DNA of 64,000 nt from Primulina eburnea (lineage: Eukaryota; Streptophyta; Magnoliopsida; Lamiales; Gesneriaceae), in NCBI RefSeq assembly GCF_022965805.1, contig NC_133104.1, positions 23,928,069 to 23,992,068 of the forward strand, given 5' to 3'. Position numbers and translations under genes: made by a program. Within the stretch, counting starts at the first letter, position 1; each line of letters starts with the position of its first letter. Below are positions 1 to 11,570 of the stretch, one piece after another. The notes under the pieces were generated by a model. The model was not told the DNA's origin. It did no database searches and saw only the letters and a list, made by a program, of their open reading frames with translations.

Positions 1-105
1 TGCAAATGCAAATGCAAAAGAATAAAAACACACAAAAGCAATAAAAATTCAAATAAAAAAATAAACTATAAACAAAATTAAATAGACTTGAAATTAAATT
101 ATACT

Positions 106-123
106 TCTCCGGCAACGGCGCCA
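106..123 (-). promoter_or_regulatory. Primer-binding site complementary to tRNA-Asp
   Basis: The minus strand reads TGGCGCCGTTGCCGGAGA. This matches the complement of the plant tRNA-Asp 3' end with one substitution compared with the usual ...GCCGGGGA. It lies directly inside the LTR that starts at about 130, so the element is on the minus strand. Confidence 0.75.
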
Positions 124-540
124 AAAAATTGTTGCGACTTTGATTGTTGCACTCCCAAGAGCAGGTTGTCCACAAGTAGTATAATTCGGTGAGTCCGAAT
201 ATCGTATTCACAGGGAAGCTAAGGTAATTACAAGTCTACTACAATGTATTTTTGTTTTTGTTTTTTATTTTTTTAATGGTTTGAATCTTTAATTGGTAAT
301 TTTTACTTGTTCAAATTTTAATTTAAGTAGTTGAGATTAAAAGATACACTCTTGTTATTTTAATAAAGTTAACATTAATGAATATTATTGATATTCACTT
401 AATAAAATGGTTTCAATATATATTAAATAATCATATTTTTATTATGTTATATATTATTATCTTATAAGTATATAATATATACCAAAACTTGTAAATGTTT
501 TCAAGTATTTATTGTGCTATATATATATATTTGTAAACAC

Positions 541-700
541 TAAATCAAGGCATCCACATTAAATGGTTGGTAAAACCAAACAAACATTTAAATGGTACCA
601 AGAAATTAATATTATGATATATTCATATATAATAAATCAAGGCATACACTTTAAATGGTTGGTAATATCAAACTAACATTTAAATGGCTCCAAGAATTTA
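541..700. repeat. Imperfect direct duplication, about 92-bp period, inside the LTR
   Basis: Bases 541-606 and 633-700 are two similar copies. Both begin with AAATCAAGGCAT and share TTAAATGGTTGGTAA and ACATTTAAATGG. They lie on the U5/R side of the TATA box of the minus-strand LTR. No function is evident. Confidence 0.7.
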
Positions 701-1042
701 GTGTAACATATAGCAACAATAAATCAAAACTCCCACTTATAAATAGGGTATAATAATACTTAAAGAAATAAATATAAAATAAACAATAAATAATGATTAA
801 ATAATATAAAATATAGATTTTTACCTTTTAATAACCTTATTATCATGCCAAGAGTTTCACCTTTTCATCTCAACTTTGGGAAGTTAGCTATTCATTATTC
901 AAAGTGTAAAACTTTGAATATGAATTTAACATGGTAATTATATTTAAATGAAGAAATAAAGGAAAAACAAAGAAAGAAATATTATGAACTCAAAGGTTTG
1001 TTCATAAAATGAGGGATATCTCAATACATTACAATGCACCCT

Positions 1043-1050
1043 TATTTATA
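1043..1050 (-). promoter_or_regulatory. TATA box of the minus-strand LTR
   Basis: The minus strand reads GGCTATAAATAAGGG. This is a consensus TATAAATA in the expected place inside the LTR, about 350 bases from the inferred LTR start. Transcription would run toward base 1. Confidence 0.5.
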
Positions 1051-1399
1051 GCCAAATTTCGGGAGACAACCACAAATAAAATATTATTTTTTACACATAA
1101 GTCTTCATTGGTCTTCCAAGAAATTAATATTTTAATATACATCACTTTTGAAAATCTTCCCATCCGAATTTTCTTCTCCACATAAAAACAAACATGTATA
1201 TATCTGAGTTGTTTGAATTTTGGTATTTTTTTAACCATTTTACCAAGTAATTTGAGAGATATGGTCAAAATACTAGAGCATGGTAAAACTGCCACTTCTT
1301 TGGTAACTTTAATTGTTGCTTAATTTGATCCCACTTATGAAAAAAATTTTATCTCATGCTTGCCACCAATATTGTAGATATTAACATCAACTTTCTACA

Positions 1400-3452
1400 G
1401 GTCCAAGAATCATCTTAATCCCATTTGCAACGCCAAGTTTATTCTTGTTTTATCGAACCTGTAAAAAATAGTAAAAACTTATAATTACACAACAACTTTT
1501 ATTTTATACAATTTATTATAAAACATATAATATTTAAACATTTAGTAAAACAAAAACTTTATATTTATATGATAAAACATTTAATTACTATACAATTTTT
1601 TATCTTTATCACCTATCAATCTTAAAAGATTAATGATGACTCCTTTGTAAACAACTTAGCTCTTCAATGGCAAGACAAATCTTCAAGCCTCCCTTGAGAA
1701 CTCCTTGCTCAAAATCCAGCCCACCACCAACAAGCTAAATCCACCTTACTTGCACTACAAAATGTAAGGAATTTTTCTTGTAGAAGAGTATGCTTTCAAC
1801 AACAATTGATGAAGCAAATTTTTTGAAGAAAAATGGTATAAAATTTCGGCCAAGGTATGAGGAGAGAAGGGAGAAGTTTTCTTGGTTGTGGAAAAAGTTG
1901 AAGTAAATGTTGCATGTGCATGTCATGCCATTAACTCAAAAGTTGCCTCCAACCCTTCACCTTCCAAGCATGCAATGTTTTGGGCTTGTGACAATTATAA
2001 GGCCCATGGACTATAATTTAAATATCTCAAACATATTTGAGACCATTTAAACCTTACTTGATTTTACTCGAGCCCACTAGTTTAATAATTATCTCTAATT
2101 GGGCTCTACAAGGCCCAATGTTATTTAATTAATTCAACACTTGAATTAATTTAATTTAGTCCCTAACAATATATATGAAAATCACAATTTTCAAATACAT
2201 TATTCAATTGGCCAACTTTTAATTTAGGAATACTTCCACAAGTTAAAAGTTACATTCCCTTTATAGAAGTCATACGTCTAATTTTTCCTTGTGCTTATAA
2301 ACTCCTTTATAAGTTGTTCAACACATTGAACTAATTTCCTTCTCAACGGGATCTAGAAAGTTAGCACTTGTATGGCCCTCAATGCTTCATTGATACAACT
2401 AGCCGTGAGTTCACATCTAAATGTGATACGGGTCCAAACATGTCCTTATATGAGCATACCTCAATTGCTCCATTGTTAATTATCAACTCCTTGATAATAA
2501 GAACATCAGAACTCAAGTCTGATAATACCCAACCAATCATGTTAAACGCATAGCAGCATCGCTTACATGATTCCCTAGGTATCAAATGATAGTGCCTGCA
2601 AGAACCATTCTATTATGGTTAGTGTACAGTACGGTCCTTTCATCTCATATATCCCGACCGATTCGACAACTATTTGTATATCGAGAGCTGTCAAAGAATC
2701 GATACTATGTGTCATGTTGTAGTTGCATCAATTGTGTAATCTATGAAACCCCTTTCATAATTACCACTATACTCTAATCAGAGATTTCAAACTACATATA
2801 CATTAGATCACAAAGGATATCCATACCCGAAGGTAAGCGGTGAGTCCCCGACTACAATGTATCGACTCCTATATGTTTTGACAAAACACCCAACCTTGTC
2901 ACCTGATGATCCCATGAGAGTCGGTAAACAAGTCAAAGTGCAATGCTAGCATATAGAATCTCAATGTTGTCCCGGGTCATAAGGACTAATGGCGTATAAC
3001 TATAAACTAGGACGTTTCCACTCGATAAGTGAGAACCACTTGGAAAGTTCTTTATGGAGGTTTGTTCAGTGCACTCTACGAAGAGCACCTATCTGTATAT
3101 TCGGACATCACAATGTCCCCTACCAATGAAACATGGTACTCACATCGCATTTACTAATCTCGAACTCGAGCGGAATATATCATTCTTAGCTGCGGCCGAA
3201 TCGACTACGAACTGTTTAGAATATACAATATTGTAAATATGAGTTTCATGATACTCATCATATGAGTGTCTCATATTCTTTTTACTATTTGTATATATCA
3301 AGGACTTTATCTATGCAACTAGCATGGGTATATACATAAAGATGTGCCAAAACAATAAATTCAAATATTATTAAAATAAATATTATTTATACATAGAGTT
3401 TCAACATGAACTCTCGGCCAACACTTGGCTCGATGGGCACCTACTCTAACAG
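1400..3452 (-). repeat. Diverged copia LTR (solo or truncated), minus strand
   Basis: The minus strand starts at 3452 with TGTTAGAGTAGGTGCCC, the family signature also found at 20664, 41559, 43487 and 50860. Blocks that match those LTRs in order include the region around GTTGTCCCGGGTCAT (about 2970), CACTTGGAAAG (about 3040) and the AACTCACGGCTAG stretch (about 2400). The inner end near 1400 is poorly defined because U5 has diverged. No copia internal sequence follows; the sequence abuts another LTR. It is therefore a solo LTR or a broken end. The small ORFs inside are chance reading frames. Confidence 0.75.
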
Positions 3453-3467
3453 TCGGAACCTCTTGCC

Positions 3468-3591
3468 TCCCAAACTTAATAAGATAAAATACAGGGCCTC
3501 ATGTATTCCGAGATTTAGATTAGGTGCCTAGGTCTTATGCTTCCCAGACTTGATAAGATAAAATCTATGGGCCTTATGACTCCTAGATTTT
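3468..3591. repeat. Two-copy imperfect tandem repeat of about 65 bp
   Basis: The stretches 3468-3526 and 3533-3591 both contain a TGATAAGATAAAAT-like core followed by a GGGCC.CATG/TTATG and a CCTAGATT-like end. Such sub-repeats are common in the 3' untranslated region and U3 of Tat-lineage gypsy elements. This suits the adjoining minus-strand Tat remnant, whose 3' LTR is otherwise not recognisable. Confidence 0.55.
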
Positions 3592-3699
3592 AGATAAGAT
3601 TTATCACGCATATTAAGAAAGATAATTTTCATTAATATTCAAACGACAACTACTAATTAGGAATATATCATTTTTAAACGAAATGTCTTCTAGGTTCTT

Positions 3700-4640
3700 T
3701 TGAGAGATCAGCCCTGGCTATCTTCTAGATACAAGTCCCCTGAGCTGACATTCAGGACTACCTTGTAGGGTCCTTCTCACCATGCTTCCAAATTTCATAC
3801 GTCTCATCCAGGGTTGGCCTTCTTCAAAACTAGATCGCAGATCTGAAATCACGAAGCTGGATTCGCTTGTTGTATGCTCTCATGATTCGGCCTCGACATG
3901 CTTCTATCCCAATAATGGTCCTTTCTCTTTTTGTTCAACGAAGTCCAATTCCCGAGCCATGATTCATCTTTCATTCCTGACAGGCTTCCACTCGAGCTGA
4001 CGAATGACCTATTTCAGCTTATAGTACTGCCTCAGACCCACACACCAAAATGAGAGGTGTTTCTCACGTGGCAGTCTGAGACGTAGTTCGATAAGCCCAC
4101 AAAGGTATTTCCTTATCCCAATATTTTCTGACTCCATACAACATGGCTCTGAGAGCTTGAACGATGATGCGGTTGGTGACCTCGGTCTATCCATTAGCTT
4201 GTGGATAGATGACCGAGGTGAAAGATTGTGCAATCTTCATTTCTTGGCACCAGGCTATCATTTTGCGCTCTTGAAATTGTTGGCCATGATCAAATATTAG
4301 TTTTCTTGGTACACCGAACCGACAAATTATATTCTTCCATAAGAACTTCAACACTTCCTCCTTTGTAATTTTGGCTAATGGCTCAGCTTCGACTCACTTA
4401 GAGAAGTATTCCATGACTACCAGAAAAAATTTCTTCTGAGCCTGGGCTACTGGAAAAGTTACCACAATGTCCAAGCCACATTGATCAAAAGGGTAGGATG
4501 CCCCGATTGGCTTCATGATTGACGTCGAGTTGTGTTGAAAATTATAGTACCATTAGCACCCTTCAGACGACCAGACCACACGGGTGGAATAGTCCATAGT
4601 GGGCCACCTAAATCTTGCCAACATTTCTTTCTTTACCAAC
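3700..4640 (-). pseudogene. Tat gypsy integrase, degenerate
   Basis: Integrase inserts the DNA copy of the element into the chromosome. Near 4480-4380 the minus strand shows a core resembling the family's GKFPVARAQKKFF...VVDYFSKWVEAEPLA. At 4233-4009 a further part reads IHKLMDRPRSPTA and LSEPCCMESENIGI, which matches the region downstream of the catalytic glutamate in a decayed form. At about 3770-3730 a WEGPYKV-like segment marks the C-terminal end. The pieces lie in different frames with stops, so the gene is dead. Confidence 0.8.
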
Positions 4641-5028
4641 ATGATTCCCTCGATATAATATCCGCAACATCTCTCATGAATTTCCTAAGCACATATTCAG
4701 ACTCCTCCCTTGCCACACATTTGAGCATCGGGCCTTGATAAGAACGTCGGTACAACTCTTCATTTATTGCCACAAACGGAGGAGCCTGTATTCTGAAATT
4801 CCGAGTCTGGTCCAGATTTGTGGGTAATTGAAAGTTAACGATGTATTCAAGTGGAAGAGAAATCCAGGTAACCTCCCTCGGAGTTGATGGCCCAGTTTCA
4901 ATTGCAGTCACCAACTCTGTAAGGCACAACACCTTCCACTCTTTTATCTCAGTTAGGGATGCTGTCATCTTATCCAAGGAATTAACATCTATATTTTCTT
5001 CTATACTCCAATCTTTTACATACTCCAA
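4633..5028 (-). pseudogene. RNase H end and RNase H-integrase linker of the Tat element
   Basis: This open stretch of 131 codons carries the diagnostic NEELYRRSYQGPMLKCVA motif at about residues 88-105. That motif begins the linker between RNase H and the integrase zinc finger in plant Tat elements. The start methionine is simply the first in the open stretch, not a true protein start, since the region is part of a polyprotein. It is the longest uninterrupted piece of this pol. Confidence 0.85.
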
Positions 5029-5640
5029 TCAGTAAGTTAATGAACCGGGTTCTCCAGTCGCCTGGGACTCTCTCATCCTATTCAGGAGAGCTTCATATTC
5101 GACCTTGTTGTTCGAATCTCGAAAATCCAATCTTACGGCCAGCTTTACCATTTATCTTGTAGGAGAGATCAAAATAACTCTTACTCCACTTCCTTATTTG
5201 TTGGACACCCTATCCACAAATATTCTCCACACTTATTAATGCCCAAGGCCGACCATCTCTGTTAGGAAACCAGAAAATGCCTAAGCTTTGATCGCAGTCC
5301 TGGGATGATACTCAATATCATATTCCCTTAACTCCACTGTCCATTTCATTAACCTACCCGATATGTCTAGGTTCGTCACAATTCTCCCGAGTGCATTGAT
5401 AATGAGGACCACATTAGGGTGATATAGGAAATAAGGCCTTAAATTTTGCAGCAGTTACCAAGGCCAGAGCCACCTTCTCCACCTCTATATACCTTTGTTT
5501 GGGCCCCTTGAGAGCATGAATGACATAGTAGACTAGTTTTATACCAGCTTATTCTTCTCAGACAAGTACAAAGCTAATAACATGCTCAGTTCCATAGAAA
5601 AAACCATAATTTCTCTCGGAGTTCGGGTTTTTCCAAGATG
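5029..5640 (-). pseudogene. Two successive RNase H domains of the Tat element, degenerate
   Basis: RNase H removes the RNA strand during reverse transcription. The first, ordinary gypsy domain lies at about 5640-5260; minus strand fragments read KGPKQRYIEVEKVALALVTA and GRLMKW-like sequence. The second domain follows at about 5230-5040 with WRIFVD, SGVRVILISP and DSNNKVEYEALL, so the aspartate of FVD and the glutamate of EYEALL are still visible. This second, archaeal-like RNase H is known from plant Tat elements. Stops interrupt both domains. Confidence 0.75.
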
Positions 5641-6520
5641 GGTAACCCAGCCAGATGATCTTTCAAATCCTGGAAACCCTATTCAAATTTGTCATCCCAT
5701 CCAAACTTTAGAGATTCTCTTGACACTTAGAAGAAATGATAGATGTGATGTGATAAACTAGAGATGAATCAGGACATGGCAACAATCCTCCCTATAAGCC
5801 GATGTACTTCCCTGGAAAATTTAGGAGAAGTCATGTCCATGATAACTTTAAATTTGTCTGGGATGACTTCAATCCCTCTCTCTGTCACCATGAAACCGAG
5901 AAACTTTCCACTCTTAACCCCAAAAGTACACTTACCTAGGTTTAGCTTCAACTCATAATCTCAAAGAGTTGTGAATGTTTCTTCGAGAACGGGGATGAAG
6001 CAATACTTTTCCCGAGACTTGATGAAAATATCATCTATATACACTTCGACGTTTCTATGGCCTATTTCGTAGAAATATTTTACATCAACCGTAGGTTATT
6101 GGCCCTTGCATTCTTTAGCCCGAAAAGAATATAACAACATAACAGAAAGTTCCGCCCGAGTTGATGAAACTAACTTTGTCCGTATTCTCGGGCCATGGGG
6201 ATTTGATAGTACCCCTAGTAAGCATCCATGAAATAGATCAACTTATATCCCGAGGTAGATTCTACCAGTTGATCAATTCAAGGCAAAAGGTAACAATCCT
6301 TGGAGAAGGTTTTGTTCAAGTCCCTAAAGTCCACACGCATTCTCCACTTGCCAATGGTTTTTGGGAATAAGAGCACATTCGAGAGCCAGTATTGAACTGT
6401 ACTTCTTGAAATTGTCTGGCTTTCATCAACTCCTGCACCTGCTCCGCTATGACTTTGTATTTCTCGTGTCAGAAATGTCTCTTTTTTGCTTGACATGTCA
6501 AGATCCTGGGATGACATTCA
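5640..6520 (-). pseudogene. Tat gypsy reverse transcriptase, degenerate
   Basis: Reverse transcriptase copies the element's RNA into DNA. At 6517-6278 the minus strand contains WLSNVLLFPK and GKWRMRVDFRDLNKTFSKDC, which are RT motifs 1-2. At 5951-5769 it contains LNLGKCTFGVKSGKFLGFMV and a GRIVAMS end, the thumb/connection region. The YVDD-type catalytic segment should lie between, around 6050-6000; only a degraded version is there. Frame changes occur throughout. Confidence 0.85.
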
Positions 6521-7150
6521 TTTTGTGCTTAGCAACTCAAGCAAAGATCCCTAACAGCTTTGAAGATGACCAGGCAAAGATATCAGCATTTTTCTGTTGG
6601 CAAGTTAGCTACTCAACCTGGGAGACTATTCAAGATCTCGGGCCATGTTTGTTGTTTTTCCGGGGTTCTCGGGAACTATTACCACATCTTCATGTTCCTC
6701 CTCTGCTATTTCCTACACCTCCCCAATTGTGTACTTATCCCTTCCCTGTCTCCTAACATCCCATTCACTTCTCGTCCTCTTGTTTTCCACCCGGACTATT
6801 TTGCCATAACATTTTCAATAGGATGGCTGATGTCACGGGACTTCTCCTACCCGATTCCTCACAAGGAATTTGATTTTCTGGTGGTAAGTTCAAGGCGACA
6901 ACCCTTAGATCATTCACGACTGGCCTCCAAAAAGATGATATTATAGGAAGGAGAGCTGACCACTGTGAATGTATTCATGACAATCTTTCTTAAGTCATCC
7001 CCAATACCAAGGGTACCATAATTAATTCTCTCGGGTATGCAGTGTGGACAACGAAAGGCGGTCTCCACTGGGTCCAGCTTGTAGCCCTTTAAATCCATGT
7101 GGTCGAGAGCCTCCTAAATACAACATTGATGGAGCTCTCACAATCCAAAA
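6520..7150 (-). pseudogene. Protease and pre-RT region of the Tat element, degenerate
   Basis: At 7098-6910 the minus strand reads DDLRKIVMNTFTVVSSPSYN followed by IIFLEA. This resembles the end of the aspartic protease domain in Tat elements (family SPYNAILGRP). The catalytic DTG triad cannot be read. The long plus-strand open frames over 6361-6946 lie opposite this region and are chance. Confidence 0.6.
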
Positions 7151-7599
7151 TATCTTCCTTACATAATAGTTGGTCAATTTAGCTTATATAATCAGAGCAT
7201 CATTGTGAGGCATGTTAATGCTATGTAGATCCTAGGGACCAAAAGTGATTACTGGCCTCTCTTTTTGGGTTGCATTGTTCACCCACATGCTTTCTTTTCT
7301 AATCCAAGCCTTCCAGGCCCGGTTAAGATCTCCATCAGTGTATCCTTCATAGATCATTATAATAATACCCGGTGTAGGAGACTCCTCTCAAGCTCTTTCA
7401 TCTTGATTCTTTTTTTTCTATGCTTTGGCTGGAAACCCCGATTGTTTGAGGGTAGGGTGAGTCTTGAGTTCCAATGTGTCCATGGGACTGCCCGAGTCTT
7501 CTTCCCAGAAGGTCCGACAACCCGCTTTAGTCTCCTACACTTGCTAGTGTCATGGGCACATTCTTGGTGAAACGAGCAAAATTTGGTGGCAAACCATTG

Positions 7600-8560
7600 C
7601 TCCAGTGGAAGTCAGGAGGATTGTTCTTAATCACAAATACTCACGGCTCGTTCTCGAGAGACCTTCAGGATATGTATTGAGAAAAATTCCCAAGAGGGTT
7701 TCCATTCTACACCCGTTCTCTATCCTGCTGGCCCTATCTTTCTTTATTTTTTTAGGCCCTCTTTTTTTTTTTGGTCTCTGGGCTTCCTCATGTTTATATA
7801 TTTTAATTCCCGGGACAACAGATCTTCTAAATCCCGACGTAACTTTTTCACAAGTTACTATAAAAAAATCCCCCTCCCGGAGCCTCTGGTTGAAGGTTGT
7901 AATTTTGATCTCAGGGCACATGATGGTACTTCCAGACCACCTTTATTAAATCGGTGGATGTATGCCCTCAATGATTCATCGTCGGTCTAGTTTACCTCAA
8001 ACATGCTGAAAGAAATCTTCTTGTATCCTTTGTTGCTGCTGAAGTGGTGCATGGAAATGCACCTGAAGTCCTCAAAGGAACAAATGCTCCCATGCTCGAG
8101 TTTCTTAAACCAGCGTAGGGCCGAGTCTACCAGAGTCGTGAGAAAAGCCTTACGCTTTATTTTGTTTCGTAACATGAAACATAGATACTTTCTCGAACCA
8201 GGCCAAGTGCTCCTCCAGGTTAGTATTTCCATCATATATTTTGATGCGGGCTGACTTGTAGTGAATGGGAAAAGGCTCATTCACTTCCCGAGAAGAAAAT
8301 AGACATCCTTTTGACTCAGACCAGGTAGTGTGAGAAGACACGACCCATCCCTCCAGCTCCTTCACTTTATTCCTCAATTCCACTAGATCCTCGGCCATGG
8401 TGGGGGGCTTTAGAACCGACATGGGAACTCTCTTCTTTCTTTATAGCCTCGTCCCACAGATGAGATTCGTTTTTACACTCATCCTGTTCTGGTTGGGGAT
8501 TCTTGTTTGGTGGTAGATTTTTGGCCATGGCTCCTGAACAACTTCCGCGATCCACTGGGC
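7600..8560 (-). pseudogene. Tat gypsy gag, degenerate
   Basis: Gag forms the virus-like particle. Minus-strand pieces in order are EDLVELRNKVKELEGW (about 8400), IKIYDGNTNLEEHLAWFEK (about 8220), TTLVDSALRWFKKLEHGSI (about 8140) and FEDFRCISMHHFSSNKGYKK (about 8080). They match the Tat gag core, where a hydrophobic ALRWF helix is conserved. The fragments lie in at least two frames. A lysine/arginine-rich piece at 7921-7631 is probably the C-terminal part. Confidence 0.8.
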
Positions 8561-9024
8561 TAGCTCTTCCGGAGCAACAATGATGTTTTGCTGCTATTTA
8601 TTGGAGGGCAGATTGTCTTTTGGGATCGCTGAATTAGCAGTCTCCTTTCAGAGTGATTCTTTCGGGATGTTTTTTGTATGGAAATGATAAATACATCTAT
8701 AGATCGGTTTCCCACAGACGACACTAATAATGAAGCCTGGGTAAATCGGATGAACTCGGGTTGGCAATTTAGCGGGATGAGGGATTTTCCTTCCTTATAT
8801 GTAGTGATGACTGAGTGAGATGACCGTTGTCTATATAGCCTGGACACCTGAGATCAAGACACTTTAGTGAGACGCCATAAGATTTTTTTGGCGTGACCAC
8901 TCTGACTTTCAAGTAAGTCAATTGAATACATGAAGGAAAGTGAGTTCAAAATAAATGAAAATATAACAAGTGTCGGTGAGCATGACCCCTTTATCCTTTA
9001 TTTTGATTTTACATCTGCAGTAGG

Positions 9025-9032
9025 TATTTATA
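9025..9032 (-). promoter_or_regulatory. Possible TATA box of the Tat 5' LTR
   Basis: The minus strand reads CTTATAAATACC upstream of the Tat gag, where a 5' LTR promoter is expected. The LTR borders themselves cannot be defined. Confidence 0.4.
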
Positions 9033-9360
9033 AGATGGAGAGATCGTGGATCATCTCGAGATGCCGAGATGCTCGGGTAGTGACCATAATGTGAGAATAT
9101 GGGCCATGTTATAATTTACGCACGATCTCCGAACTTGAATTTTGAGTGAGAACGGATTCTTAGATTTTCGATAGACAAAATCTACTATCATTTTGACTTA
9201 GTTATCAAACTGGAAGCATCTCCAATAAGAATACGTATATTTATGGGTTTAGGCGTTTAGAGGAGTTCTGTTGCATTTAAAAGATAGAATATATTATCTT
9301 CTTTTTTTTTTTGAAACAACTGAATATATTATCTATATATATATATGTATATATATAAAA

Positions 9361-9447
9361 TCAATGCAGAGAGCTATTTAGAGGCCATAACGGCTCTCTG
9401 CCTTGAAATATATACATTATGGCCTCTAAATGGCTATCTGCATTGAA
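9361..9447. repeat. Inverted repeat, 30-bp arms, 27-bp loop
   Basis: Bases 9361-9390 and 9418-9447 are reverse complements with 28 of 30 matches by eye. Both arms contain TTTAGAGGCCATAA and end in TCAATGCAGA. It could be a foldback element or a small hairpin RNA locus. Confidence 0.8.
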
Positions 9448-9688
9448 TTCGATGAGCAATGCCAATTTATTACGTAATTTATACTTACGTAATAAATTTT
9501 ACAACATATTTGAGAAGTGGCAGAAATTACAAATTTTCCTAATAATTATATATAATATTTAAAATTTGGAAAATCATATGGCCGTCCACCTACTACCTCA
9601 TAGGTGTAACTTTTCATGAAAGGCTATTCCACAGATGACAGATTACTTATTTCTAACAATCTAGTACGTGTGTGTATGTATCTATATC

Positions 9689-9718
9689 CACACACACACA
9701 CACACATATATATATATA
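9689..9718. repeat. CA then TA microsatellite
   Basis: A run of CA dinucleotides passes directly into TA dinucleotides. Confidence 0.9.
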
Positions 9719-11360
9719 AATATTATTTGATTAATTTATTGATTCACTGGAAAAAGTCGGAAAATATCCTCAAAAGTGGCTTTTTTCAAACCACGCATCA
9801 CCGAATATTCTTGCAACAACCAACAAATTTGAAGTTGCGTGAGTTACATCTACAAGTTTAAGTCACGCTCATTATAGTGAAATTAAAGTAACTATCTTAA
9901 CGTAATTTAACTGGAAAATATTAAATTAAATTGTATGTATGTTGATTGGATTTAGTTTTGCTATTAAATAATTTGTAACTTTTGATGTGAATAATCTGCA
10001 AATTGGATTCGGACGAAAATAAGACATTTCTCAAATTAATTTTCAAATTGATGAGTTTATCTATAAAGTTCGAAAAAAATATTTATCCCATCCTTTGATT
10101 GGCTCTCATCTAAAGCATAGAATTTGAATTTCATTATAATGGAGATATTCATTAAAATGGAGATTAAACGATAAAATTGTTTTTATTATAATTTCAATTA
10201 TATCAAGTAAATAACACATAACTTTACATATTATATTTTAAAAAAAACATAAGCTTCAAAACCAAAAAAATTTCGGATTGATTGATTAATATTGTCTTTT
10301 AGTTACAAAGAAAATAAGTGGTCGAAACAATTTAGAGCTGGTCTTGATATGGAAAGGTGGGTTGGTTATTTCGATGCTTTTATGTTTTTTATTTATTTAA
10401 CAGTTAAGAATTATAAAAAATTTCAAAACTATGAGTAATATTTTATTTAAATTTTCAGAATTTTTATAATAATTAATATGATTAACCAAAAAGTTTATCG
10501 TTTTTCACACTTTTGTTCAAAACAAAGTTATTTTCTGATTGTTGGCGTTTAAATCATGATTTTTAATTACGATTCTTACAACACAATAATAATAATTATT
10601 ATTTTTATTATTAATATTATTATTTTTAAAATTTTATTAAAAAGTTAGTGGAAATGTTACGGATTATTATGAGGTTTGTTTATAATTTCTTTTTTCTTTT
10701 TTCTTTTTTTTTTTTTTACAAGAAGCCAATAAGTTTAGGTTCATCTATTTTTGCAGTGTTATTAGGAATTCTTCAGGCCTGGCTTTCTCTGATTTTTCTA
10801 ATATTGGCTGCAACATTCGAGTAGAGCTTTTAGGTATTTTGCGAGGACTAGAGCTGAGCTTCCAATCAGGACCGATTCATGAATTAAAGTAAGAGTGGGC
10901 TTGAATTTAATATAATAAATTACTTATTACTATTATAAAGATAATATATTATATTGTTCAACGAAATTGTGTACTAAAATTGATCTTATATAGATAATCA
11001 AAGTTTGACAAATCTATTTCATTCTCGAAAAAAAACTCACTCCATGAAAAAAATCCTTCCCACCCACAATCTCTAAGTTTTTTTAGGGATGGTTTTGTTT
11101 GTAGTGATAAATATAGCACTGTAAAAATGTGTTAAGATTTTTTTTTGAAAAAAACAACAAAAAAACATATGTTGTTCTCATAACTTTATGCATTAAGAAC
11201 AAAGTATACACAAATTTTGTAATGCCCGAGAATTAATCACTATTAATCAAGGATTATTGACGTATAATTTAACGTGATTACGAAAGGGTAAACGGAGACA
11301 CGATTTAAGATAATGTGCGGCCATTTATTTTGAATTTCAGAATGTGTTGCCGAAGCAACA

Positions 11361-11515
11361 CTGCACCCGCGCCCTTGCATGTACCGCACCCGCGGTGCAT
11401 GGACAGAAACTTGGTCAGTTTTATCGAAGGGTGACCGCACCCGCGGTGCAAGTATTACCGCACCCGCGGTGCAGGACCGCACCCGCGGTCTTGATATGTA
11501 CCGCACCCGCGGTGC
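11361..11515. repeat. U3 array of ACCGCACCCGCGGTGC palindromes (5' LTR)
   Basis: Five full units start at 11383, 11434, 11457, 11476 and 11500, after a partial one at 11361. The unit has dyad symmetry: GCACC and GGTGC arms around CGC. The units are separated by unrelated spacers, so this is not a simple tandem repeat. The array ends about 48 bases before the TATA box, an enhancer-like position. Confidence 0.9.
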
Positions 11516-11548
11516 AACGTGTGTTGCGAAAATTGTGACACCTCAGGA

Positions 11549-11570
11549 CATGCATGCATTGATATATATA
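11549..11570 (+). promoter_or_regulatory. RY motif and TATA box of the 5' LTR
   Basis: CATGCATGCA (11549-11558) is followed 4 bases later by TATATATA (11563-11570). CATGCA is the RY element bound by plant B3-domain factors. The same pair occurs in the 3' LTR at 17120-17141. Confidence 0.6.

Larger units (their letters stand above)
1..1399 (-). mobile_element. LTR and PBS of a minus-strand LTR retrotransposon, body cut by the window edge
   Basis: Reading on the minus strand, an AT-rich LTR of roughly 130-1399 ends in CAACA. A few bases further on is a tRNA-Asp-type primer-binding site, and the remaining internal region lies left of base 106, outside or at the edge of the window. The LTR end at 130 is fairly clear. 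Its start near 1399 (minus strand TGTAGAAAG) is only a guess based on a TG next to the neighbouring copia LTR. A minus-strand TATAAATA at 1043-1050 fits an LTR promoter. No coding domain is visible. A tRNA-Asp PBS is usual in the Athila and related gypsy lineages of plants, but nothing here confirms the lineage. Confidence 0.6.
3600..9170 (-). mobile_element. Decayed Tat-lineage Ty3/gypsy retrotransposon, minus strand
   Basis: Going down from about 8560 to 3700 on the minus strand, the order is gag, protease region, reverse transcriptase, RNase H, a second RNase H, the RNase H-integrase linker and integrase. This is the gypsy order, and the duplicated RNase H marks the plant Tat lineage. Every domain is broken by stops and frameshifts. 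No pair of LTRs can be matched: the 3' side runs into the copia LTR at 3452, and only a TATA box at 9025-9032 hints at the 5' LTR. It is an old, immobile copy. Confidence 0.85.
9170..11217. other. AT-rich DNA without recognisable genes
   Basis: About 2 kb of AT-rich sequence lies between the Tat remnant and the TSD of the next element. It holds a near-perfect hairpin (9361-9447), a CA/TA microsatellite (9689-9718) and poly-T runs near 10690-10720. The one open frame of note (9616-9861) crosses the microsatellite and has no protein-like features. I see nothing else in it. Confidence 0.7.

Noticed and set aside
6361..6946. Plus-strand ORFs of 128-131 residues
   Set aside because: They lie antisense to the recognisable minus-strand Tat RT and protease and show no domain.
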